From: RGVD01 sp040403075
GTDB taxonomy: Bacteria > Bacteroidota > Bacteroidia > UKL13-3
Direction of reading: 5' to 3'
Length of the DNA: 64,000 nucleotides
Assembly: GCA_040403075.1 (NCBI GenBank)
Contig: JBBALJ010000005.1
Location: 10,726 to 74,725, forward strand
Part shown: positions 33,328-43,100 of the stretch, piece by piece
Numbering within the stretch: the first letter of the stretch is position 1
How the letters are laid out: every line of letters starts with the position of its first letter
Program-made: the position numbers and the translations under genes
Notes under the pieces: generated by a model
What the model was told of the DNA's origin: nothing
Databases searched by the model: none
Seen by the model: the letters and a program-made list of their open reading frames with translations, nothing else

Positions 33328-36195
33328 ATGCAAATCAACCCTAATCACAAAGACGAGTTTGTTTACCGCCACAATTCATCCATGAAACATGATACAAAAG
33401 CCATGTTAGATGTCGTGGGTGTTTCCACGGTAGATCAATTGATTGACGAAACCATTCCAGCTCACATTCGTTTGAAGCAACGCATGAGTTTGCCAGAACC
33501 TATGACGGAAGTGGAATTGTTGGCCATGTTAAGCGAAGTAGCTTCTAAAAATAAAATCTATAAAAATTTTATTGGACAAGGCTATTATGGAACAAATACC
33601 CCTTTAGTGGTTTTGCGTAATATATTCGAAAATCCAGGTTGGTATACTGCTTACACACCATACCAAGCAGAGATTGCACAAGGCCGTTTAGAGGCTTTGT
33701 TGAATTACCAAACAATGGTTATTGATTTAACAGGCATGGAAATAGCCAATGCCAGTTTGCTAGACGAAGGAACTGCTGCTGCTGAAGCCATGCACATGTT
33801 GCATGCTGAAGCTAAAAATGATAAAGCCACTAAATTCTTTGTTTCGGAATTGTGTTTCCCTCAAACCATTGATGTTTTAAAAACTCGCACAGAACCAATT
33901 GGCGTAGAGTTGGTAGTAGGTGACCATAACTCTGTAAAATTAGATGATACCTATTTTGGTGCATTGATTCAATATCCTGCTAAAAATGGTGAGGTTATTG
34001 ATTATAGTGAATTCATGGCTAAAGCCATCGAGAACAAAGTATTGGTAGCAGTAGCCGCTGATTTGTTGTCATTAACCCTTTTAACACCTCCAGGTGAATG
34101 GGGTGCTGATGCCGTTGTAGGTTCAGCGCAACGTTTTGGGGTGCCAATGGGTTATGGTGGACCTCATGCAGGTTATTTTGCTACAAGAGATGCCTTCAAA
34201 CGTCAAATGCCAGGTCGCCTAATAGGTGTGTCTGTTGATAGCCAAGGCAACACTGCTTTGCGTATGGCTTTGCAAACACGTGAGCAACATATCAAACGCG
34301 AAAAAGCAACTTCAAATATTTGTACAGCTCAAGTATTGCTTTCTATTATGGCTAGTATGTATGGTGTTTACCATGGCCCTTCAGGCTTAAAAGGCATAGC
34401 TTCGCGTATTCATGGTTTAACAAAAAATCTTGCCGATGCATTAACAGCAACTGGTTTAAAAGTAACTAGCAAAAACTTCTTTGATACCATTTCGATTGAA
34501 GTAGCTGATAGCAATGCACTAATGGCTGCATGTGAGAAAGCAGAAATCAATGTAAATAAATTAGATGCAACTCATGTAAGTATTTCCATAGACGAAACAC
34601 ATACACTGGCTGATGTAAATACTTTGGCTACAATCATTAGTGGTAAAGCTGCTAATGTTCAATTGTCGTCATTCACTTCTAATTGGCCTAATAGCCTTCA
34701 ACGTAAGAGTTCATACATGACACATCTTGTGTTTAACTCACACCACAGTGAGCATGAAATTTTGCGTTATATCAAATCTTTGGAGGCAAAAGATTTATCT
34801 CTTTGTCAATCAATGATAGCCTTAGGTTCATGTACTATGAAACTAAATGCCACTGCTGAAATGATTCCCGTAACCATGCCTGGATTTGGCCAATTACATC
34901 CATTCATTCCTCGCAACCAAGCAGTAGGATATACCCAAATATTTAACGAATTGTCTGAATACCTTCAACAAATTACAGGTTTTGCAGGCATGAGTTTACA
35001 ACCAAATTCTGGTGCATCAGGAGAATACGCAGGTTTAATGGTAATCAGAAAATATCTGAAATCAATAGGTCAAGGACATCGTAACATTGCCTTGATTCCA
35101 TCATCTGCGCATGGCACCAACCCTGCAAGCGCAGCCATGGCTGGTATGAAGGTTGTAGTAACCAAAACTCTTGAGAATGGATATGTAGATATAGATGATT
35201 TGAAAGCAAAAGCTGAAGAACATAAAGATAATTTAGCTTGCTTAATGATAACTTATCCTTCAACATACGGAATCTTCGAAGAACGTATCACTGAAGTTTG
35301 CGAATTGATTCATCAAAATGGTGGTCAAGTGTATATGGACGGTGCAAATATGAATGCCCAGGTAGGTCTTACAAGTCCTGCCAATATTGGTGCAGACGTT
35401 TGTCACTTAAACTTACATAAAACATTCTGTATTCCTCACGGTGGTGGTGGACCTGGCATGGGACCTATCGGTGTTGCTAAACACTTAGTTCCTTTCTTGC
35501 CTGGTCATGCAGTAGTAGATATGCAAGGTGGCGATAAGTCAATGAGTGCTGTAAGTGCTGCTCCTTGGGGCAGTGCATCTATTCTATTGATCTCGTATGC
35601 CTACATCCGCATGATGGGTACTGAAGGCTTGGAAGATGCTACTAAATATGCCATTCTAAATGCTAACTATATCAAAGCGCGTTTAGAAAAACATTACCAA
35701 ATACTTTACGTAGGAAGTAAAGGTCGTTGTGCTCACGAAATGATTTTGGATACACGCGTGTTCAAAGGAGCAAGTGGGGTAGAGGCTGAAGATATTGCTA
35801 AACGTTTGATGGATTATGGTTTCCATGCTCCTACCATGAGTTTCCCTGTTGCAGGAACCATTATGATTGAGCCAACTGAAAGTGAGCCGAAATCTGAATT
35901 AGATCGTTTCTGCGCTGCCATGATTGCTATTAGAAATGAAGTATCGGCTATTGAAAATGGTACTTCAGATAAGGCAGACAATGTATTGAAAAATGCACCT
36001 CATACAGCAAGTATGGTTACTGCTGATGCTTGGTCGCATGCATACAGCCGCCAAGAAGCTGCTTTCCCTTTACCTTATGTAAGAGCCAATAAATTCTGGC
36101 CTACTGTAGGTCGTGTGAATAATACACATGGAGATAGAAACTTGATTTGCGCTTGTCTTCCTATTGAAGCCTACGCAGAACAAGCAAGTAACTAA
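33328..36195 (+). CDS. gcvP: Glycine dehydrogenase (decarboxylating), P protein
   Basis: The P protein of the glycine cleavage system, in the fused single-polypeptide form (about 955 residues). The N-terminal half has HNSSMKHDTKAMLDVVGV and IGQGYYGT. The C-terminal half carries the PLP lysine in CHLNLHKTFCIPHGGGGPG. It decarboxylates glycine and passes the aminomethyl group to the lipoyl H protein; GcvH and GcvT genes are not in the window. I choose ATG 33328 (MQINPNHKDEF) rather than 33292, since the extra twelve residues (MHKFCKPIVLRY) are not family-like. It ends at a strong terminator. Confidence 0.95.
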   Translation: MQINPNHKDEFVYRHNSSMKHDTKAMLDVVGVSTVDQLIDETIPAHIRLKQRMSLPEPMTEVELLAMLSEVASKNKIYKNFIGQGYYGTNTPLVVLRNIFENPGWYTAYTPYQAEIAQGRLEALLNYQTMVIDLTGMEIANASLLDEGTAAAEAMHMLHAEAKNDKATKFFVSELCFPQTIDVLKTRTEPIGVELVVGDHNSVKLDDTYFGALIQYPAKNGEVIDYSEFMAKAIENKVLVAVAADLLSLTLLTPPGEWGADAVVGSAQRFGVPMGYGGPHAGYFATRDAFKRQMPGRLIGVSVDSQGNTALRMALQTREQHIKREKATSNICTAQVLLSIMASMYGVYHGPSGLKGIASRIHGLTKNLADALTATGLKVTSKNFFDTISIEVADSNALMAACEKAEINVNKLDATHVSISIDETHTLADVNTLATIISGKAANVQLSSFTSNWPNSLQRKSSYMTHLVFNSHHSEHEILRYIKSLEAKDLSLCQSMIALGSCTMKLNATAEMIPVTMPGFGQLHPFIPRNQAVGYTQIFNELSEYLQQITGFAGMSLQPNSGASGEYAGLMVIRKYLKSIGQGHRNIALIPSSAHGTNPASAAMAGMKVVVTKTLENGYVDIDDLKAKAEEHKDNLACLMITYPSTYGIFEERITEVCELIHQNGGQVYMDGANMNAQVGLTSPANIGADVCHLNLHKTFCIPHGGGGPGMGPIGVAKHLVPFLPGHAVVDMQGGDKSMSAVSAAPWGSASILLISYAYIRMMGTEGLEDATKYAILNANYIKARLEKHYQILYVGSKGRCAHEMILDTRVFKGASGVEAEDIAKRLMDYGFHAPTMSFPVAGTIMIEPTESEPKSELDRFCAAMIAIRNEVSAIENGTSDKADNVLKNAPHTASMVTADAWSHAYSRQEAAFPLPYVRANKFWPTVGRVNNTHGDRNLICACLPIEAYAEQASN

Positions 36196-36216
36196 TTTGA
36201 ATTTTTTATGATATAG

Positions 36217-36244
36217 AAAAGCCAAGCGAGAGCTTGGCTTTTTT
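36217..36244 (+). terminator. Rho-independent terminator between convergent genes
   Basis: AAAAGCCAAGC and GCTTGGCTTTT pair around a GAGA tetraloop, followed by T. It lies 21 bases after the gcvP stop and 13 bases before the stop of the convergent giant T9SS gene. Confidence 0.88.
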
Positions 36245-36257
36245 GTTTGAAAATTCG

Positions 36258-39200
36258 CTATCTAATCACAACTTGCTTAATCAACTCTTCCGAATCTGAA
36301 TGTATTTTCAACACATACATGCCTGCACTCAAATTGGTGTTAATCGGAATTTCAATCTCACCGATAGCCAGTTCGCAGGCATTGCTCCAAACCTCTTGTC
36401 CTAGCATATTGTATAAGCTAAATTTTGATGAAGACTTTCTATTGCTTTCTAATTTTATGATGAAATCGCCATGGTTTGGATTCGGGTATATGCTGAAGTT
36501 GTTACCTGCATCATGCTTATCAAATCCTGAATTACTGGTAATCGTCACGTCAAGCGATGCAGTATCAATGCAGAAATAGGTATTCGTTCCAATTACACTT
36601 ACACTGCCATTACCCAAACTGTTCCATTTTACTTCCACTGCACTTGTTCCTTGACCGCTAACAATAGCGCCATTAATAGTACTCCATACATAACTAATAT
36701 TTGCTAATTGGGTTAATGAATAAGAGTAAATACTATTTGTTTTTAAATTTACTTTTTGACCTGCAATGTTTGCAACAACTGGTAGCGGATTAATGGTAAC
36801 TGGTTTAGTTGTGAAATTATTGCCTAAAATAGCCCCAGATGAAAATGTAATACTATTTAGGTCAATTGGAGATACGCTTATGACTTTATTATTGGCTTTA
36901 CAAGGTAAGTCAATAGTAATGAAAAGATAGTGTTTGCCTGTATCTATGCCCTTATTCAATCCTTGAAAGCTTATTAAACCCGGGTCTATATCTAAAGTTT
37001 TAGATCCTAATAATATGGGTGTACCACTGGTTAAAATAGGACTATTATGATACCATAGCTTCATGTTATTTAGATCCTCAGTCTTGTAAGTCCCAATTGT
37101 AGCAAAATTAACTGCTTTTATAGTGCTTGAAAATCTTTGAACATTCAAGTTGATTTTATAAATTACTATGTTGCTTGCCCCCTTTGATGGAATAATCTGT
37201 TGAGGGTCCGAATTTGATAAAAGTATGAGTGGGATATTGCTTTGAACTTGAACCAATATTTCGCTAGAATCACTGCACGATTGAGAATTATATGCAATTA
37301 CCTTTAATTTTCCCATACCTGATTTTGTCCACATTACCATTACACTATTGCTTCCTTGACCTGAATTGATTATTCCATTTTCAACTATCCAAACATAATT
37401 AACATTATTTTTTTTGCTTACTCGATAAATGTAATTTACACTGTCAATAACAGAGGTTAACTCTCCATTTATGTTATCAACTAATGTATCAGACCCAATG
37501 TTTATCTTGCTTCTTTCATTATTCACAATCATACTTTTACCGATGTCTGCTAAAAAGAAAAGGTCGTTTTTAACAATTGAATCAACAATAAGAATGCTGT
37601 TTTTTGAGCCACATGAAATATCAGTAGTAAGAAAGAAATAATGTTTGCCTAAACCCAAATTTTGATTTAGAAAACTAATAGTTTGAAGTGAGGCATTTAG
37701 GTTGTTGGTTTTTGTTGCCAAAAGGATAGGAATCCCAGTTGAAAATGATGAGTTGTTATGATACCAAATTTTGAAATTGCGAATATCAGTAATTGAATAG
37801 TTACCATAAGTTCTGAATTGAATGCCATTAATATCAATTGGGTTACATAAAATATTGAAATCTAATCGGTATAAAATGACATTGTTAGTTCCTCTGCTTG
37901 GTAATGTATCGGGCGCAGTTAAACTTGATATAATATTACATGAAAGATTCGCTGAAATGTTTACATAAAGCAAAATCGTATCTTTACAAGAAAAAGCTCC
38001 ATTAGTTATTAATTGAATGGAACCTTGAGTAAATTTATGCCATTCAATTATCACTTTATTTGTTCCTTGACCACTTAAAATAGTTCCATTCGAAACATTC
38101 CAATTATAGCTAGTGTTTGATTTAAAATCTACACTATAGGTATATGGTACATTTTCTAAAATGTCCATTGCTGGTCCAGAAATATCACCAATACTTGGTT
38201 GAATTATTATGCTGCATGATTTGAATGTTTTAACAATTTGCTTTGTGGTGTTAAAAAAAATGTCCTCACACAATGTAATGATTGTTTTTTTTGCACTAAT
38301 ACATAACAAATCACTTGTTAGAAAAATATAATTATACCCAATATTAAAATTTTGATTGAGCCCTGAAAATAAATGCGTTCCTGTATCTAATCCTATTGTT
38401 TTATTTGATAAAAGAATAGGGCTACCAGTTGTTAAAAGAGAATCTGTGTTGAACCAAAGTTTTAGATTAGCTATATCAGCAGAACCAAAACTACCTAATA
38501 ACTTAAAGCGAATGCTTTGAAGACTCATTCCAGATTCTAGGCAAGAGATGGGAACTTTGATACGATATAAAATCACATTGTTTGTGTTGGCCTGTGGTTT
38601 ATTATTAGTTAAATCTAAATTGCTTGCTTGAAATAAAGTTGTTGTGTCGATATTTCCATTATATATACTTCCATTGGAACCAATAGCAAACTCATGATAA
38701 TTATATAAATCAATAAAGTTAACAATATCTTGTGAAAAGGGATTTTGACCAAATGCTTTTGAAACACTCTTAACATGCCATTTTCCTGATCTGTTTTTAC
38801 CAGCAATATAGGAGTTGCCTCTTGCAAAGGATGGCAATTCATTTTCCATTTTCCATTCAAATTTCAAATTTAGTTTACTACCTTTATTTTGTAATTCTCT
38901 TATTTCCCAAGTTTTATTTACAACGTTATTATTAATGATATTTCCAGATGAATCTGTGACACCTTTTTTTATAGACATCGCAAAGTCATTATTGGTACAA
39001 ATGTTCTGCATGAATACTGGGTTATAGTCGCTAATAGTTCCAATAGGGAAGGAGATAATCCCCGATTTTCCGCTGCTTCCTATGTTATTAATAATCATCT
39101 TACCTATATCATCAATTACGACATAAGCTGAATCGTTTTCACCTTTACTGATTCCATTAGTTTCAAGCACCATATTATTCGTACCTAAAATAAATTTACC

Positions 39201-40178
39201 TTTTGTAAAACTTAACACTTCTGAAACATTTGCATTGGATCCTAGATAAACATGAAAGGGGTTTTTATGAATTAGGTTTTTAGATGCAATAGGACTTAGT
39301 GTGTTTTGACTTCTTGCAGTGCCAGGGATATCGTTTCCCTTGAATTGAATGCTTCCTTTGCTGGCATTAAGCAAACCTAAATTAATGAAATCAGCTCTGA
39401 TACTTAGTGTGTCATTTCCATTCAATATATGTTTGCTAGTTGGGAAAAGGTTATAACCCCGTATATCAAGCTTGCCGGTAAAGGTTCCATTATATATACT
39501 AACCTCATGGTATTTATCTAATACTGCGCTTGTGTCTTCCCCTGTTTTTTGAGATTTGGTTAACCATTGTGTTCCATTCCAATATGAAGGTGTATAACAG
39601 TATTTTTGATTTGCTCCAGCAGCTGCATATATTCCAGTTGTGTAATAATTCACAACTTGTGTTTGACCCCCATTTAATGGATCTGAATAGTTAAATCCTG
39701 CCCCTAAAGGTGCTGCAAATTTCCATGCAAAATTAGGAGTTTGAGTGGTTGAAAAAGCAACAGAGTTGGTTAAACGATAGGTATATAATTTCACCCTAGA
39801 TCCAGATTTCACCTGTGTGCTTAATCCTAAAGACCCAGAAGTAATAGTATTTCGCCACCATTCATTATTGGTGCTTGATTGAACATAATATTGAATGATT
39901 GTATTTTGTTGTGATGGTACCATTTCTGAAGATAATTGGCTTATGGTAATGGTACCACCATTTCTCCAAAATGGATTTACAAAAAAAGCAATCGTGCCAG
40001 CCCTTAATTCAAAATCAAATGTGTCAATATTATATAAATACACATCAAATTGGTAGGTGTTAGGACTAGTTAACCTCTCATTTTCCAACCTCCATTCAAT
40101 CTTGGGAAGTTGAGCTTTAGCATACGCACAAAATATGTTGAATAGAAAAACAAACAATATGAATTTGAGCGTTTTCAT
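36258..40178 (-). CDS. Giant T9SS-secreted repeat protein, three BNR-assoc/PKD-like units
   Basis: 1306 residues. A signal peptide (FLFNIFCAYAKAQ) is followed by an N-terminal region of about 480 residues (IEWRLENERLTSPNTYQFDV, later FKGNDIPGTARSQNT). Then come three copies of a unit of about 240 residues. Each unit has a BNR-associated N-terminal-like domain (NNVILYR...KLWF/W-Y-H) and a PKD-like domain with the motif (V/I)SGQGTN/S before a V-x-W strand. The end is a T9SS sorting domain: FSIYPNPNHGDFIIKLES and LSAGMYVLKIHSD. A surface adhesin or structural role is inferred. It starts 7 bases after the stop of the similar 1777-residue gene, so they form a tandem pair. Confidence 0.86.
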   Translation of the reverse strand: MKTLKFILFVFLFNIFCAYAKAQLPKIEWRLENERLTSPNTYQFDVYLYNIDTFDFELRAGTIAFFVNPFWRNGGTITISQLSSEMVPSQQNTIIQYYVQSSTNNEWWRNTITSGSLGLSTQVKSGSRVKLYTYRLTNSVAFSTTQTPNFAWKFAAPLGAGFNYSDPLNGGQTQVVNYYTTGIYAAAGANQKYCYTPSYWNGTQWLTKSQKTGEDTSAVLDKYHEVSIYNGTFTGKLDIRGYNLFPTSKHILNGNDTLSIRADFINLGLLNASKGSIQFKGNDIPGTARSQNTLSPIASKNLIHKNPFHVYLGSNANVSEVLSFTKGKFILGTNNMVLETNGISKGENDSAYVVIDDIGKMIINNIGSSGKSGIISFPIGTISDYNPVFMQNICTNNDFAMSIKKGVTDSSGNIINNNVVNKTWEIRELQNKGSKLNLKFEWKMENELPSFARGNSYIAGKNRSGKWHVKSVSKAFGQNPFSQDIVNFIDLYNYHEFAIGSNGSIYNGNIDTTTLFQASNLDLTNNKPQANTNNVILYRIKVPISCLESGMSLQSIRFKLLGSFGSADIANLKLWFNTDSLLTTGSPILLSNKTIGLDTGTHLFSGLNQNFNIGYNYIFLTSDLLCISAKKTIITLCEDIFFNTTKQIVKTFKSCSIIIQPSIGDISGPAMDILENVPYTYSVDFKSNTSYNWNVSNGTILSGQGTNKVIIEWHKFTQGSIQLITNGAFSCKDTILLYVNISANLSCNIISSLTAPDTLPSRGTNNVILYRLDFNILCNPIDINGIQFRTYGNYSITDIRNFKIWYHNNSSFSTGIPILLATKTNNLNASLQTISFLNQNLGLGKHYFFLTTDISCGSKNSILIVDSIVKNDLFFLADIGKSMIVNNERSKINIGSDTLVDNINGELTSVIDSVNYIYRVSKKNNVNYVWIVENGIINSGQGSNSVMVMWTKSGMGKLKVIAYNSQSCSDSSEILVQVQSNIPLILLSNSDPQQIIPSKGASNIVIYKINLNVQRFSSTIKAVNFATIGTYKTEDLNNMKLWYHNSPILTSGTPILLGSKTLDIDPGLISFQGLNKGIDTGKHYLFITIDLPCKANNKVISVSPIDLNSITFSSGAILGNNFTTKPVTINPLPVVANIAGQKVNLKTNSIYSYSLTQLANISYVWSTINGAIVSGQGTSAVEVKWNSLGNGSVSVIGTNTYFCIDTASLDVTITSNSGFDKHDAGNNFSIYPNPNHGDFIIKLESNRKSSSKFSLYNMLGQEVWSNACELAIGEIEIPINTNLSAGMYVLKIHSDSEELIKQVVIR

Positions 40179-40185
40179 GATTTTA

Positions 40186-43100
40186 TCATTTTATCACCAA
40201 TGTTTTGATGACTTGCTCATTATCACTTTTTATTTTAAGCAAATAAATGCCAGTATTCAATTTAGAATCAATATCTATTTTCTGTTTACCTGTAACTGTT
40301 AATAGTTTTTCAGTCCAAACTTCCTGACCTATTAGATTGCAAATGCTAAAGATGGCTTCCGATTTTGTGATTGAATTAATTTGAATGGTAAATTGACCAT
40401 TGTTTGGATTAGGAAATATTTCAACCTCTGATAAATTTTTAATATTTTCAATACCCGTTCTATTAGTAAAAATATTTAAATTCAACTGAGCTGAATCAGA
40501 ACATTGAAATTGATTAGTTGCTACTATTTTAACTGAACCTTGTCCTTCTGATAGCCAATTTAAAGTTATGGCATTTGTACCCTGACCACTAATGATAACA
40601 CCATTCGTAACATGCCATTCATAATTTGCAATTTCTTGTTGAACAACACTATATGCGTAATTCAGTTTGGTTCGCACATTGTTTGTTTGACCGTCAATGT
40701 TGTTTACTATTGGTAAAGGATTAATAGTAACTGGCTTACTAATAAAATCAGCACTTTTTATGATACCATAATTAAACGAAATATCATCTTGGGTTAGTGC
40801 GTTAAAGTATATCACCTTATTATTAGCTCCACATGGAATATCTGCTGTAATAAAAATAAAATGCGAATCAACAGGTAGAGTTCTGGTTAAATTGTAAAAT
40901 TCTTGTATGCCTGCTCCTGTATTCGCAGTTTTGGTATCAAGTAAAATAGGGGTGCCAACTTTAAAGGATGGTTTATTGTGATACCATATCTTAAAATTAC
41001 TAATATCAGAATCTTCATAAGTACCTCCGGTTTTAAACTTTATTCCCGCCAAAACTGCATCATAGCTTTCAACTTTTATATCAATTCGATATAGCACAAT
41101 ATTGTTCTGTCCTTTTGATGGTATTGGTTGTGGTGCAGTCCCGTTTTTTAGTGAAATGATAGGGGAATTGTTTGTTACAATTACCGATTTGTTACTCGAT
41201 GCGCTACATTGGTTTACATTGGTGGCATCTGCCATTATCGAACCAGGTCCTGAATCAAACCACTGAACTGTGATACTATTTGTACCTTGTCCACTAACCA
41301 CTGTACCATTCGTAACTGTCCAATTATAAAATGTGCCTGGCACTAAGGTTACATTGTAGGTATATACTGAACTTGTGAATACATTTTGTTGTCCAACAAT
41401 ATTGTCAATAATAGCGGTGTTGTTAATACTAACAGTGCTCGAAGCAAAGGTGCTTCCAACAGGAGTTCCTGACGATAAACCCACATCCGTATTCGTAATT
41501 GCTTTTACAATGATATCTTTTTTATTAGCAACACAGCTTATATCAGCAGTAAGGAAAATATAATTTGATCCATTTGGAAGTGGGGTGGCAAAAAATGTAA
41601 ACTTTTGTATTCCTGGATTTAAATTGGTGGTTTTAGTTGACAATAAGATAGGCGCACCACTTTTAAAATTTGTGCTGTTGTGGTACCAAATTTTGAAATT
41701 TGAAATGTCGTTTGAATTATAATTTCCCTGTGTTGTAAATTGTAAAGAGTTAATTAGAGGCGAATTGCAACTTACATTTAGATCGACCCGATATAAGACT
41801 ACATTTTTTGCCCCTCGAGTAGGATTGTTAATTGGTGCGATTCCGTTTGCAACACTAACACATCCTGGATTGTTTGAAATTGTTACTTGAAGTTGACTCG
41901 TATCAAGACACATTTGAGCATTCTGACCAACCAATAAAATATTCCCAATACCATTGTTTAGCCATTCTACTGTAATTTCATTTGTACCTTGCCCACTTGT
42001 AATATTCCCGTTTGTTACAATCCATTGATAGGTGATATTTGGCAAAGGACTAACATTGTATTTGTAGGAAATATTTGTAGAAGCATTAATATTCGGTCCT
42101 TTTATGCTATCAACCAAATCTGCTTGATTTATATTAATCAAACTTGAGCTAAATCCATTACTTGTTGAATTGCCAGTGCTAAATAGTATGTCATTTGTAT
42201 TTATTGGATTAATAATAATATTGCTACTTATAGGAGAACATAGCAAGTTTGCAGTAATAAAAATATAACTTTTTCCAATGGGTAATGTTAAATTCAAACT
42301 AAGAAAATTTTGATTTCCTGGACCTAATCCATTGGTTTTACTATCTATTAAAATAGGTTTTCCGATATTAAACAAACTGTCGGTGTGAAACCATATTTTT
42401 AGACTGTCTATTTCATTGCCAGTATAGCCGCCTGATGTAACAAATTTTAATGATTTAAGCAATGTTGGGATACATGAAACAGACACGTTTATTCTGTATA
42501 GAACAACATTTTTAGTTCCCATAATTGGGTTGTTATCTGGAGCTGTTCCGCTTGATAGTTGTATACAATTTGGATTGTAAGATATATTAAGACTAAAGGA
42601 AGCAGTGTCATTGCAAAGCAATTGGTTAGTGCCTTCAACAAACAATCGTCCAATTCCTAAGCTATCCCATTGAACCGAAATGCTATTTGTTCCTTGACCA
42701 CTTAAGATAGTACCATTTGTAATGGCCCAATTATAATTAGTTTGGGATTGGTTTTTTACAGAATAGTTATATACCGTGTTTGTGTATATATTTGATTTTG
42801 GTCCGACAATACTATCAATAATATCCAATTCATTATAATTAACAGTACTTGATGTAAATCCATTTCCTGATGAATTTCCTGTTGAAAATGCAAGGTTGTT
42901 TAAACCAATTGCCTTTATAATGATTGAACCTGATTTAGCTTTACATTGAATATCAGTAGTAATGAAAATGTAGCCTAAGCCTTTTTGATAAATTTGATTT
43001 AATGACGTGAAATTTTGAAAGCCAGTGTCTAAATTACTAGTTTTGCTTGATAATAAAACAGGGGTTCCTATATCAAATGCAGAATTTGTATGAAACCATA